A stretch of DNA of 64,000 nt from Phellopilus nigrolimitatus (lineage: Eukaryota; Basidiomycota; Agaricomycetes; Hymenochaetales; Hymenochaetaceae), in assembly GCA_021029095.1 (NCBI GenBank), contig JAJOHG010000084.1, positions 52,245-116,244 of the forward strand, given 5' to 3'. The notes beneath the pieces were generated by a model that ran no database searches, was not told where the DNA came from, and saw only the letters and a list, made by a program, of their open reading frames with translations. This document shows positions 30,326 through 41,584 of the stretch, piece after piece. Each line of letters starts with the position of its first letter. Within the stretch, counting starts at the first letter, position 1. The translations under genes were made by a program, and so were the position numbers.

Positions 30326-31864
30326 TTTTTTTTCAGTTAATCCTTGCATTTGCTTTAGCGTATATGTATTCTAGATAAATGAGAAACAAAAGTTATGTAA
30401 TTTCTTTTTTGAATGAGTTACATGTAAGCTGGCAGAGGCAATGGTGAACGACTCTTCATGCGCGAGTGCATCGGAACGTTCGCAATCAGACGACGAAAAG
30501 CTCGACACGACTTTTAGAACCGGCTTTCGATGTCAAATCTCCGACATCATCTTCGACGTCGACCTCGATCTTGCGTGCTCGATGTCGTTTGGCGCGGCGG
30601 CCAAGGAGAAGCGCGGGCTCCGGAGACGCTGTTCATCGGTGCTCTAAACTGGTTCAGTTCGTTTTCAAGCACTTGTACACAATTGTGAACAAGATACACA
30701 CGAAATACAATACTCGTGCAGGTCCAGGAGAGGTATGCATTACTGCAATCTGCAATTCATATCACTGATGTTAGACAATGATGCTTCATGTGATCTGGGG
30801 CTTCTCTCTTTTCCAATACTTTCAAGATGACTCGTGGACTTAGCTGAGTGGCGGAAAGACAGACTATTGCAAGTGCATATCCAAGATGATCCTAGCCAAA
30901 TTTGCTAGGTACACCTTCGGAAAGCAACACCGAAAAACCGACTCAAGAGTCACGATAAAAAATGTCTTTCCTTCGTGCTTGTTGTCTTTTTCAACGTAAC
31001 GCATGGGTAGAATACCTGATGAGCATTCAGCATTCGACTTATGCTGCGCGTCGGCAAGCTGTCCGCAACCATGAGCGCCTTCGTCGACTAAACGCGTGTC
31101 AACGGATCCTATAAAGTAATCCGATAAAACGAAGGCTCAGTTAGTCGATTCTTTTGAAGCTCTCTTTAATCCACTCGCAGGCCCAACTTCATCCTTCATA
31201 AAAGGCCTTTATCATTGGCTCGTCTATCGCCAGAATCCCCACCATCCTCTGAGTCATCTCAGTCCAATTAACCTCTTCCGTGTCGGCCAGTTCCTCCAAC
31301 TTGCGCCCGCGTATTTTTATATTTGGCATAGGTAAGTTCTCAGCTAAAGTCCATCGTCATCTCTTTGTTTGTCGAAAAGGCAGATACCGTTTGAGTCGCG
31401 AGCTGAAGGGAAAGCTACCTGGTATCCGATGGACACTGTCAGCCGGTGCCCTGTGCTATTCCGAAGGCAATTACCTTTGTGCAATGGCACAATCACGTTA
31501 TGCTGCTTCAGTCGGGCAGCAAGGCCACCTCGCCGCATGCGAGCAGTAGACATGGGCATCCGACACAGTCATTGAATGTTCGGCAGCTGATCCGAGTATT
31601 GAGTCGTTCAGATGATACTGCGAGTGCTCATGGAGCAGCTAATCTGTCTGCAGCCATGCTCAGGGATCTCCACGACCTGATTTTAATAAGCACTGCTGCT
31701 TAAATCATTCTTGCACAAGAAACAGCATGACAAAATATTTACAAAACACTGCTTTTATCGTCCACCACCTGTTTCTTAACTACTGCCAGAATGGCTGGGA
31801 ATGAGTGACGGAGACCGAGATAGGGATACAATGAGAACCTCACTGCTAAGAGCGGGCATTGTGA
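30326..31864. other. left part of E4 cargo, unrecognised
   Basis: Several open frames of 68-100 codons occur on the plus strand (30441-30647, 30466-30768, 31280-31549, 31446-31703). The first reads VNDSSCASASERSQSDDEKL and may be a real exon of an unknown gene. A block near 31190-31225 (AAAGGCCTTTATCATTGGCTC) recurs in similar form near 33405-33440, so part of this cargo is duplicated. No function assigned. Confidence 0.3.
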
Positions 31865-32794
31865 CTATTCAGTGTCGGTATCGTCGTCAGGACTATCATT
31901 GGATTCTGACTCGGACGACTTGTACGCCGCGCCCTACTTCCAGTTAGAGACCGGATTGAGCTTCCATGGGCATTGATCCGGGACCACGTAGGGTCCGGCA
32001 GAGCATGTCCCTTGCCGAGAATGGGTGCTATTGTGGCTCCTGGTGGAGGGATTGATGGCAGAGGTGGTGGCAGCGGGGATGATTGCGGCGATGAAGATAG
32101 CGAAGGCGGTGTGGGTGGCAGCGGCGGGGATGATGGCAAAGGGGGAAGTGTCGGCGGAGGCGGAGATGGCGGAGGCGCGGATGGCGGAGGCGATGGGAGC
32201 GCCGGCGGCGAGGATGGCGAAGGCGGGGTTAACTGCTGCGGCAGGGATTGCAGAGATGGCGAAGGCTCATCTGTATTGCTAATCCTGGACTCCACCAGGA
32301 CCCGCTTGTTTGGGTGCAGAACGGGTCTGCTATCTTGCGGAGGGCTCATGTGTTAGAAACGCGGGCTTAGTGTTGATGACGATGAAGAGACTCACCATCC
32401 GACTCCAATTCCTCAGCCTTGCGCTTCCACGCGGCAAGTTCTTGGGCCATAATTCCGATGTTCTCCTTGGCGGCCCCAGATTCGGAGCTGGAGCTGGCAT
32501 CGTAGTTGTCTATGTTGTCCTCGAACCTGCAGCGGATGTAAAAATGGCGTCAACATACGATATATAAGCACGAGACAGAGAACCAGAACATACCCGATCT
32601 CCGCACGCCATTGGAGTAACCGCTCTCGGATTTGCTCTCGCAGCCCTGTGGCTTTCAAGCCATGTTTCTGCATACTAATCAGTAACGAGCAGCGACAGCG
32701 ACGGAGATGCGAGACTCACCCTTGCGAGCGTCCTCAACTCGTGGTATGCCAGCTCCTTGATTTGGGCCTCAGATGGGAGCGTCGATGAATCCAT
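31865..32794 (-). pseudogene. SAP-domain protein relic
   Basis: From ATG at 32794 the minus strand reads MDSSTLPSEAQIKELAYHEL, RTLAR, then after a short intron KHGLKATGLREQIRERLLQW. Together these form a SAP motif, a DNA-binding helix-extended loop-helix. Further exons encode an acidic stretch and a long Ser/Pro run (about 32010-32240, seen as GGC-rich repeats on the plus strand). The tail SSESESNDSPDDDTDTE with stop at 31865 lies in another frame and has a stop upstream of it, so the gene appears frameshifted. It lies in E4; similar SAP proteins are common in mushroom genomes. Function unknown. Confidence 0.5.
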
Positions 32795-33836
32795 GTGGTG
32801 TGGTAGGATGTGGAAGTGGAAGCAGAAGTGGATTGAAGTTGTGGTTGGGTTGTATTTGTGTTGTTCTGGTTTTCATTATGTTCATTGTGTTCATTGTGCC
32901 AGTCCGACTATCGTATCCGACCGGCCGGTCCAGGAGTGAAACACATTATTTGTATCTAAGTAGGTTGTGAGTAGCCTGAATGTATATCAAAATTGAGACG
33001 AACAGGTTTCATTGTGAGCCTTGGATCTAGTTTTCACCTTAATGCAATATTCTTCGATTCCACTGTACCGAGGAAGGATTCTAGGCTGAGATCTCCAAAA
33101 AGAATAGGACTGCTAACGAGACATTGGCGTTTCAACAATCGTCCCGATTCTAAACATACTTGAGAAGCAACGGGGCTCCACTATCTGCTGGAGGAAGAGT
33201 AAGTAATGAGGCAAGTTCGGACTTTTAAGGTCAGCTACGTCTGAGTCTCTTCTATCTTTGTGGTCGACGCTAAAGCTGCTCTACTCGGTTGAAAGTGCGT
33301 TGTTGACAGTACTTATTATGAAAGCTCGTCGGGGGAACGAAGGACGTACTTTTGGCTGGCTGACTCGCAGCACTTTGCAATTGGTGTTGGTGGCGGTTCA
33401 GCCTCCATCAAAGGCTTTTATCACTCGCTCGTCTATCGTGTCCGCTTATGTTTCAATCTCGCGCTCAATGTTTCGTTCTTCAGCACACCGACAGCACACC
33501 GACAACACGTATTCACCTGCTAAGCAGGCAATATCATTCCTCAACGATAGAATACATTTGATGCAAGTCTTTCGCGAATGCGTACCCATGCTGAAGGTCT
33601 TCCACGCGGACACACGCAGCGCCTTAAGTTCAAGTTTCGCACGCGAAATGACATCTCCTTAGCCGTGACCTTTCAAGATTCCGGCAGGTGCTCGTCGCGA
33701 CTGCACCGTCCACGGAGTTTGCACGCGTATGGCGGAAATGGTGTTTTTCGATTATCGCTTTCTATATTGTCATTCTGGTTCTGTAACCCGTGAGCCCGCA
33801 GAGAGAGGAGCGCTCGAGATCAGCGAGCCCATCGAC
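32795..33836. other. E4 cargo without recognised gene
   Basis: The open frames on the plus strand (33258-33662 and others) carry no motif I recognise. The block near 33405-33440 resembles 31190-31225. Confidence 0.35.
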
Positions 33837-34140
33837 CTAACCAAAAACGAAATACGTGCTGACGGTCCGCGCGTGCTGCGCGTCCTGGGTCATCTCCGTC
33901 CAGAGGTCAAGCGCACGGGCGGGCTCGGCAGCGTGCGCAGAGTGCCAGTAGCCCGTGTCTACGCATTCACGGATCATCAAGGTATAGAGGAGCCTGTCGT
34001 GCTTGGAGTGGGCGACGCAGTGCATGTGCACGAACGGCCATCCCGCGGAAGTGCGCCTCGTACGTGGGGTCCGCCACCATCCACCCCTGGACTTCCAGGA
34101 TCGCACCCGCGGACAGCTCCGGGATGCGCGTGCGTGCGCC
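33837..34140 (-). pseudogene. PPR-protein fragment
   Basis: The minus strand reads DRLLYTLMIRECVDTG and, after a short insertion, ARALDLWTEMTQDAQHARTV followed by STYFVFG. The wording and spacing are those of one pentatricopeptide repeat and the start of the next. PPR proteins bind organellar RNA. Only this piece is clear; the reading is out of frame upstream. Confidence 0.5.
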
Positions 34141-35490
34141 TGCGCGAGCGGCACCGCCGACATGCACGTCACGGACGGGTTGAGCGGCACGTTTGTGGGA
34201 AGCGGCGGCAGGCCGGTGGCAGACGCCGCGCCGCTGCTCGAGGACGACCCGCTCGTCGTGGGCAGCATTCCTTGGATGCGGGCGGGTGCAGCAAGTCCGG
34301 CAGGCGAGCCCGCGGCAGGACTCGGCCGCACAGTGTGCCGGGCAATGGCGGGACGCCGCCACCTACACCCATCATTCCCCTACCCAGCCGGACAGCGAGA
34401 CGCCGCTCCCTCCCGTCACGGCGGCGACGGGCACGTTGGGACGCACGGGAGTGCCTTTCATGTGCTGCATGGGTATTTGCGCGGCCAGATTCAGCGAGGG
34501 GTGACTGTCCTGACATTTGCGTCTGCTGAGCATCAATCCGTGGACCAGGTACTGCGCCAGCGCCTCCGTTGTCGGCGGCGGCCTGGTGCTGCATCTCCTG
34601 TTACTGTCGCTGATATGCGGCAAGCGCGATCTCCTTGCATTCCTACATGGCATGCATTCACACCAGATGTATCGCATTAGAAGTTCTATTGCGAAGTGGA
34701 GAGAGAAACACACGTATTGCTCATTCGTCACTGTTCCGCTATCTGTCTCGGCCGTAAGGTTGAGACGCGTCCACACATCCGTAGCATTTGAACCTGCGGG
34801 TAGTATCGAGTCTAAGCCGGAAGCCTCGAATATCAGACTATTGTTCAGCGTCGGGACAGTGAATTTGCGCACACTCGAATTGAGCTCCTTTCCACACCAA
34901 TCGAACCAGGTGAGCTGGGCCGACTGCATCTGGCTCTGGCTCATCCCGCGGCCCATGTGTTCATAATCTGGCTTAAACTACTCGTGTCTGTCCTACAGAC
35001 ACGAGCTTCTAAGCCAGCCTTTGTTTTTCTTCTTCCCGGTTGAAGTTGTGCAGTCGGCGTGCACGAGGGTGGGCGGCGGCGACAAGGGAGGGTGGCGGCG
35101 AGGACATCTGAGGGTGGCAGCGGAGACATCGGAGGGCGGCAGCGGGGACATCGGAGGGCGGCAGCGGGGACGAGGGAAGAGGGCGGTGGTGGGAACGACG
35201 AGGACCAGAGTGGTGGCAGCGGTGGCGGCAACGAGAGGAAGAAATTTGCATGTTTAGGGTCCTTCCATACTGGGTTTCGACTTCCTCCCGCCTCGGCCTC
35301 TTGCTCGCCGTCAAACTCCCTGTGCTCGCTGTCGCCGTCCTCGCCGTCTCTTGTCTCCGACAACTCCATATGGGGAACTGAAGCTGACCGCGCGTAAACA
35401 TGGCTGGCTTGCTTCGTCGGTGAAGTCTGACGCGTGTCTTCTGGATCATCGCTCTCGCTGTCCTCGCACACCTGCTTTTCTTTTCCTCAG
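34141..35490. other. E4 cargo: Gln/Pro-rich pieces, hairpin and tandem repeat, no named gene
   Basis: A 194-codon minus-strand ORF (34372-34956) includes MSQSQMQSAQLTWFDWCGKE and a run rich in Asn, Thr and Pro; parent unknown. A perfect hairpin (CTCGTGTCTG, 5-nt loop, CAGACACGAG) lies at 34981-35005. Three 22-bp units of the type ACATCGGAGGGCGGCAGCGG follow at about 35103-35168. Confidence 0.4.
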
Positions 35491-37375
35491 CTACGCCAGA
35501 GTCTCCCCAATTAAGACGCCAGGGCGTGCTCGACCTTGTATCAGGCTCGGACAGGCTCGACGTGCAGAAATACGACTTCCTCCAGGTGCGCATTGGGCGG
35601 GACGAGCGGCCAGACTTTTTCAGCAATGCCATACGTGATAGCGTCGACAACTTCTGGGAGCGGCTTCAGAAATCATGGTATGTTTACACCCGTTTTCGGT
35701 GCTCTCAAGGACTTGTCTAATGTACATGGCATGGCAGCATCACGGGCAAAGCGACTTCTCATTGGACCAGCAGAGCGTGCTGGCCGGCATTGAACAGCTG
35801 CTCACCTTGAACGGCTGGGTAGCCGCACTCTGCCCGACCCTTTCGCGTCCCTTCGGTCAGAGTGACAACGCGTATGACGAGCTCATACGCTCGACCCAAA
35901 TGTACTCCGTCGGCATGGTCATCCACTCCGCGGACCTCTTCCTGGTCGACCAGCGTGCTGTCATCATCCAGATGGCCCTTCGAATCGGGACGCAGAACAT
36001 CTTCGTGTCCATGCTGGACTACGACTTGTCGGACTCCACCGAGACGCTCCTCAACCTGTGCGAGGCCGTGCTGACTCTGCTCTGCGTACCCTTCAGCATA
36101 CGCAAGGTCCCGCCTGTGACGGAAGACCCGGCCGCAGCGTACTATCCCCTCGAGGCGCACACACGCAACCTCGTCCTCGAGCCGCTCTACAAGTTTTACC
36201 GGAGGCGCGAAGTCAAGTTCCACCGCGTCATCTGGCTCAAGGGCTTCACATGCCGGAACGACATCTTCGAGGCGATCATGGTCAGCTAGGCGAACGACGC
36301 CGCGATGGTGTGCGGCATGGACTGGGCCGAGCACAACGGCTTCTCCGACCGCTGGCGCACGTGCGACAACAACGGCGACAATTCCAGCAGTTCAACTTGT
36401 CCTCCGCCGCCTCTGCAGGCCCGCCGCGCGACCCCGCAGGTGCCGCGCGCTACGCGCAGCACCTCCCATTCCAGGTCTTCTGCTGCGAGTCCAGCACGCA
36501 CGTCGTCGACCACGCGCAGACGTTCTACACCGGCCTTACCACGCGGGCGTGCAGGTCACGAACCTCAGCTCGACGGACAACGTGCCGTGCCTCGACAGCT
36601 CGCAGGCGTATTTTTGCCGCGACCTCTGGCTGAGCGCCGCGCACGAGGGCGTGTGTGCCGTCGAGAGGCACGCGGGCGCGGTGGGCTCGGGCTTGGATTC
36701 AACCTGGCTGGGGCGCGGCGAAGCCCATGGAAGCCGCAGTCGCAGCCGGTGAGAACGCACGCCGGAGGCACGCGAAGCGCGCGGAGGAGGCTGCAGAGGA
36801 GGGCGAAGAAGCAAGTCGCGCAGAGGAGGACGAGCAAGTAAATCGCGCAGAGGAGGGCGAGCATGGAAGCCGCGTAGATGAGGGACACGTGCAGTGCCAG
36901 CGGCCACCGGGCGACTTGGACGCGAACCTTGGCTCCGACTTCGACGCGATGCCGGACACGGGGGAGGGCGAAGCGGACAGCGCGGCGGCAGGCGAGGACG
37001 ATGCGCTGGCGGACACGTTCTCCATCCCGAACGGCGTGTTCCGCGCGGCGCGAATCCTCGTGAACCCGCAGTGAGTGACGACGAACACCGGGGTGAGCCA
37101 CGCGTAGCTCGCGCTAGATCTGTTCGGGACGGACAAGGATGAGGAGGGCCTGGCTCGCGCGAGAAGTATGTCCTGGACGACTGGGAGGGTACACCCGAGA
37201 GCTTCGTCTGCCAGGAGCAGCGGTATGTTTTTCTTGGCCTCTTCTTGTTGTGAATACTAAACTGATGGCTTTTTCTTAGGTATACCGGAGGCCGGAAGGC
37301 ACCCAAAATGCAGAGGCGAAGTGAACGCCGAGCTAGATCATTCGGAGTCGGAGGCAGAGGACGGTCGTAGAAAAA
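35491..37375 (+). pseudogene. CAP59/CMT1-type alpha-1,3-mannosyltransferase relic (GT69)
   Basis: The plus strand reads NIFVSMLDYDLSDSTETLLN, HTRNLVLEPLYKFYRRREVK, FHRVIWLKGFTCRNDIFEAI and, beyond a stop, MDWAEHNGFSDRW. After frame changes it continues with SSQAYFCRDLWLSAAHEGV, RILVNPQ and a C-terminus near KYVLDDWEGTPESFVCQEQ ending TGGRKAPKMQRR. This is the layout of the GT69 family, Golgi enzymes that add mannose and are best known from Cryptococcus capsule genes. An acidic, Ala/Glu-rich expansion (about 36720-37010) is inserted before RILVNP. Several frameshifts and a stop near 36287 make it non-functional. Confidence 0.7.
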
Positions 37376-38692
37376 TAGGATAGGAATATCTATTCATCTA
37401 TTTGGTCTGGACGGCGCTTTTATTTTATTGTAATATGTGCTTTTGGCTGTTTGTACACCAATACACGGACGTGTTCGCAGTAGTGATAAGTGCGCTCGAC
37501 GGCACACGACATACGTTTATGAGGAGGAAACAGACGTCACACAAGGAGTGCGCGACAGAGTGATTTTTCACGACGGCTAGGTACAACAAAAGCATAAAAA
37601 AATTACATGCAAGCCTGGCCAAGAGACTGGCCATCCCGTCAGAAAATACAAAAAGACCGTACGAGCAGACTTAAAATAAAAAGGGGGAAAATACGAACCG
37701 GAAAGCTCACGAGGAAGAATGTGACGCGTGGCGGTGTCGTGTGGCGATGTCGAGAGTCGATAGTAAGAAAATATTTTGTACACTTTTGTACACTTTTTTG
37801 TAATAGTGACCGTGACAAAAGGCACAGCCACTGCAATCGAAAACGAGGAAGTGGAAAGAGACGATCCTTTGCAGGAATCGTAATAAACATTTGAATAGGT
37901 TGAGTTTAAACTCATTTATAGGGGAATAAGTACAAAATCTCCACCTTTGCCATATCAACTAGGCATGCTGAAGAATCCGACTAGTAATTAAAGGTGCCAA
38001 GATAAGGTGTACAAAATTTCAGAGCTGCAGTGTGGATAGATAGGTCAGAGTAAATTAAACAATATCTAAGTTTCACAAATAGCGGTGTGGGAAGTGATTA
38101 ACCAGAATAGACAAAATAAGATTAAAAGGCTGGTGACCTTGGAAATAAATATCAACGTACCAATGACATCCATTGAAGCCTACGAAAAGATTATGTTGAG
38201 CAAAAATAATGCATAATGAATTGACTGATCCATTTTAGGACTTCAAAAACATCATCCAAAAGGAGATTCAAAAACACATTCTGGACCCAATACTCAAAAG
38301 ATCAAAGAGGAGAAAGAGCCACCCAGAAGGCCTGAAGTAGACCTTTCAGACAGTACCATCCGCACAGAAGTGTACCAGCTTGGATTTTTCGGAATTTGGT
38401 GCATACAGCCTGCAAAGTCTGCAGGCTGGATAGGTTCAGGACAAATTGTCTCAGGGGTTATTTTTCAGCCCCCAAACCCATCTACTATGTTACATAATCG
38501 TGTAGGTATTGCGAGGCGCTGCATAATGCAAAAGAAATCATGTTTTTACGTGCAGTAGAAGAATTACTATGCTGAAAATACAAATGAGAATGGTGCTGAG
38601 CATGGGGGATTTTCCTAATTTGGTAACAAGTTTGAGTTTTGTAGTGGTTGTGGCACGGGCGCCGATACCAAAGTACACTCGGGTAACGCAAA
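37376..38692. other. AT-rich ends of E4 and E3, no gene
   Basis: The stretch runs from the mannosyltransferase relic through the E4 right terminus (37784-37883) into the E3 right part. A 9-bp perfect inverted repeat (CAGCCTGCA, 5-nt loop, TGCAGGCTG) lies at 38406-38428. No supported ORF. Confidence 0.45.
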
Positions 38693-38797
38693 TTTTGTAC
38701 ACTTTTTGTATTGCCACCAGCTGGGACCAAATATATGCAAGCACAAAGATAATGACCAGTTAGTAGGACGATCCTTCCTAAAGTCAGGGCTCGTAAC
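38693..38797 (-). repeat. Helitron-like 5' terminus of E3
   Basis: The 18-nt motif is at 38693-38710 (as TTTTGTACACTTTTTGTA), the GACGATCC block at about 38767, and the terminal inverted repeat GGGCTCGTAACC at the end. Spacing is as in E1, E2 and E4. Confidence 0.6.
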
Positions 38798-38824
38798 CGA
38801 GTACTGAAGCAAACAGGCAGCAGG

Positions 38825-39417
38825 TTGTTCTGTTCATCACACGCTCAGGATGTGAAGTCAACAAGCGATAAACTTCACCAAGAGGTGAGTTCGCAAGTGC
38901 TCGTGCATTACATACATGCTTATCTTGCAACGCAGCTAAAGAACCTTACTGCTCGTCGTGACACATCATCTTTGTGCATAACTGTCTGTACCGACGCCGA
39001 GCACAACAATGTGCCCGAATACTACATTGACACGATATCCCGTGACTTCATTGAAATATATCTAGCTATGAGTGTGCATGACTTCTACACAAAGTACGAG
39101 TCCTACATGTTACTGGGGCTAAGCGGGGTTACAGTCAATAACAACAATCGTAGGACACTGCTTAAAAAGACCATCCGGTCCATGGTATGCAGTGCGCTAT
39201 GTACGTTTTTCTCTGGATCTTATACACATGTCTCAGGTCAATTGACGGACATTGCAAAGGCCCGAATGTCATGGTTAAACTACAAAATCTGTGTTGTCCA
39301 GAAGTACAGTGTCGTCCTCGAAGGGTGGCCTACTTCAACCATGGAGCTCGGCGGCATGTCTCTCGCAGTGCTGCAATCCATAATTGATGGCATCCACAAC
39401 GGCAGTTGCTCGTGGAA
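38825..39417 (+). pseudogene. repeat-associated fungal gene, 5' part, split by a hAT-type element
   Basis: The open frame reads VTVNNNNRRTLLKKTIRSMV and YSVVLEGWPTSTMELGGMSL up to NGSCSW. I recognise the layout of a large uncharacterised family of mushroom genomes, with a segment like 'KIxxNL...YGVxLxGWP' followed by a short basic tail. The frame continues exactly at 41422 once the inserted element and one 8-bp repeat are ignored. The start is probably upstream of the first ATG at 38825 or lost at the E3 boundary. Function unknown. Confidence 0.55.
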
Positions 39418-41413
39418 TAGAGCATAGCATGGGTCAGGTTTACCCGTGGTGACCCACAGGGGGATCCGTGGGAACACTCACGGGTTCGGATCACCCGCGC
39501 GCGGGTGATCCGTTTCCCACGGATCAGCGAGAGTCCGGGTCTGGATTTTTGCAGATTTTACAGACCCACGGTTACCCGTGGGTATTGAGAACTTGTAGGT
39601 AAATAATACATGTGTAGATAGATTAGCAACTTTGCCATCATTTTTTTATGCCAATTGTTTTTTTTTTTCTGCTGAGTCGTGCTCGAAATTTCTTGTGCCG
39701 TCCAAAGAAAGTGTGTTACCGTATTAGGAAAGACATGCGTGCCATCCGCATGTTTGCTGCTCTCGATCTCCAAGGCCATCCCTCTCCGCTGCGCGACCGC
39801 GACCACGACTTGCACACGCGCGACACCGCAGCACAGCGGCTCCGGCGACCTACCTCTCCATCGAACAACCTGTGAGCCAGCTCGGCGAGGTCGGCCCCGT
39901 CAGCATCAAGAAGCCCGACCTCAAACCGAGTTCCCAGTTCTGCGACACCATCCTCTGCCGCACGCGCCCTGCCCACCCCAGCGGACGACGACGCTGCGGT
40001 GCACACAGCTTCGGCAGGAAGCCGCGGCTGTGGCCGAGCAGCAGAAGATCCAGCGCAGCCAGAGCGCGCGCATGGACATCCTGCCCCTCCCTTCGTCTGG
40101 TCAGCGCGCGCTCCAGGCGGCTGCGAACCAGGAGTTCCTATACGAGGCCAATCCCGACGAGTCCCTCTTCGCATCGCCCATGCTGCCGCCCGTCACTCAT
40201 GCGTCGCGGTGCCACCCTGCGTCGGTACCACGTCTTCGGCATACAACAATGATCTGTTTGGTCCACCGGTCGCTGTGGCACCAGCTGTGGAAGAGCCTGC
40301 CTGCCTACAGTCAGTCCTCCACGCTGCGCTTTCCTCCCCTGTTCACGAATGACTTTGGCCCTGCTACGCTCCTCTTCCCACAGCCGTCGCTTGCCAACCC
40401 GCTCCCGTACGGCGAAGACACGTCCTCGCGCGCCATCGCAAACGAGCGCTACAGGATGGAAGGACACGGTGTGCACCAGGTACGCTAGTTCTCCTGAGCC
40501 TCTTATGCGAGCTTTTATCGTTCCTATGCACCGACACGTCGCGTCGCGCTCTTCAATATACACATGTGCGCACATCGCGCAAACTCAAACTTGCTTTTCT
40601 CCCTCTAGGATAGCGCTGCGTACTCGTGCTCCCTCGCACCGACTTACGCGTTCAACCAGTACGCCCAGGGCCCGCAAGGTGATCCGTTCGCGCCACAGCC
40701 TCCGCCACAGTTCTTCCCAGACCCGAATCTGCACACTCCGACAGATGAGCTGGCCCAGACCGTTTCGAAGCCTGTGAAACGGAAGCGCCGCCTGCAGCGA
40801 GAAGAAGAGTGTGGATTTTGTGGGGGAAGTGATTCCAGATCCTGCGGCCCACCATCGAGCTCCCGCTCGACGAGATCCTCAAGGAAGTCTCCCGCAGCGA
40901 CAACCCCGACGGCTGGAGCTCTGGCGACAGCAGCATCAGCTCTGGCGCTGGCGCCGGCGCCGTCGTCAATTGCGTCGTACTCATCGTACGCGTCGGAGAC
41001 GTCGAGCGCGACACTATCATCGCACTCGTCATTCGACACGGGCGCGGCGTACGCGTACCGCCGTTCTCCACTGGCGGTGTGCACTGCGGGAGTGGCGGCA
41101 ACGGCATGAGGACGCTGCGCGCGCAGGCCCATTCTGGCACCCACCGATGCTGCCGCAGATGGTGGAAAAGTGTCTGGTAGTGTTCGTGCACCCGCAAACA
41201 AAAGATAAGTTCTAATTAAATTAAAGCAAAATATAAGGTGACCCGCAGGTCATCGCCTATACCCATGCGACCCGGACCCGCCTGACCCAGACCCGCAGGT
41301 CAGTACGACCCGCGGGTCCGGGTCAGGCGGGAGTCCGGGTCAGAGTTTTGAAATTCTCATACCCGCGCAAACGGATCCGGATCTACCCACGGAGCGACCC
41401 GTGCTATGCCCTA
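39418..41413 (+). mobile_element. hAT-type element carrying a captured host gene fragment
   Basis: The left end TAGAGCATAGCATGGGTC and the complement of the right end, TAGGGCATAGCACGGGTC, are inverted repeats. The 8-bp duplication TCGTGGAA flanks the element (39410-39417 and 41414-41421), as expected for hAT. About 180 bp at each end are rich in ACCCG/CGGGT units. The middle (about 39720-41215) is GC-rich coding-type DNA from a host gene, with an intron. There is no transposase. It resembles the Pack-type elements described for other DNA transposons. Confidence 0.82.
39720..41215 (+). pseudogene. captured fragment of a PHD-finger gene
   Basis: Recognisable pieces are GQRALQAAANQEFLYEANPD, a Pro/Phe-rich part (TNDFGPATLLFPQPSLANPL), an intron at about 40478-40608 and then YAFNQYAQGPQGDPFAPQPP, followed by KRKRRLQREEECGFCGGSDS. 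REEECGFCGG with a preceding basic run is the entry of a PHD finger; after the first Cys pair the sequence turns into unrelated Ser/Ala repeats, so the zinc-binding fold is incomplete. The frames shift several times. The name of the parent gene is not clear. Confidence 0.5.
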
Positions 41414-41421
41414 TCGTGGAA

Positions 41422-41584
41422 GAAGCTTACTGCTGAAGAGCTGCAAGCCCGTATCACAACACTCAAGGCCAGCAGGAACCAACCAACAATAATGTGCAAG
41501 AAGCGTAGTGATGCAGGGGTGAAGTGCAAGGCTGTCGCTAGCGACTCGGATAGCGAAATGGTGGAAGAGAATGATAGTGACTAG
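41422..41584 (+). pseudogene. repeat-associated fungal gene, 3' part
   Basis: The sequence reads KLTAEELQARITTLKASRNQ, then KKRSDAGVKCKAVASDSDSE and stops at 41584. The KKRSDAG basic motif and acidic tail are typical of the C-terminus of the family noted at 38825-39417. It is in frame with that part across the inserted hAT-type element. Confidence 0.55.

Larger units (their letters stand above)
30282..37883 (-). mobile_element. E4: inner Helitron-like element with captured gene fragments
   Basis: Left end: after AAAC, TTTGGTAGTGGGCCATTGC, TAACGCATGGCAGG, TTACGATTCCT. Right end: AGGAATCGTAAT, the complement of TTACGATTCCT (11 of 11). The 18-nt motif, with one extra T, lies 81 bp from the right end. 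The cargo includes a SAP-domain relic, a PPR fragment and a CAP59/CMT1-type mannosyltransferase relic. The exact right boundary is uncertain by a few bases (TAATAAAC). Confidence 0.58.
29998..38797 (-). mobile_element. E3: outer Helitron-like element
   Basis: Left end: after AC, TTGGGTAGTGGCCACTGC, TTCGCATGGCAG, GGTTACGAGCCC. Right end: GGGCTCGTAACC (up to 38798), the exact complement of the last left-hand block (12 of 12). The 18-nt motif lies at 38693-38710, 85 bp from the end. Without the nested E4 the element is about 1.2 kb of AT-rich sequence with no gene. The pairing of ends rests on this inverted repeat, which differs from that of E4. Confidence 0.6.

Noticed and set aside
31973..32356. 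Plus-strand Gly-rich ORF (GGG repeats).
   Set aside because: It is the antisense of the Ser/Pro-rich part of the SAP-domain relic.
33729..34529. 266-codon plus-strand ORF in E4.
   Set aside because: It is mainly antisense to the PPR fragment and neighbouring GC-rich cargo; no domain.
38787..38798. GGGCTCGTAACC resembles a tRNA anticodon arm and, in complement, a retroelement primer-binding site.
   Set aside because: No LTR lies next to it, and the same block is paired with an exact inverted copy at the E3 left end, so it is a terminal repeat.
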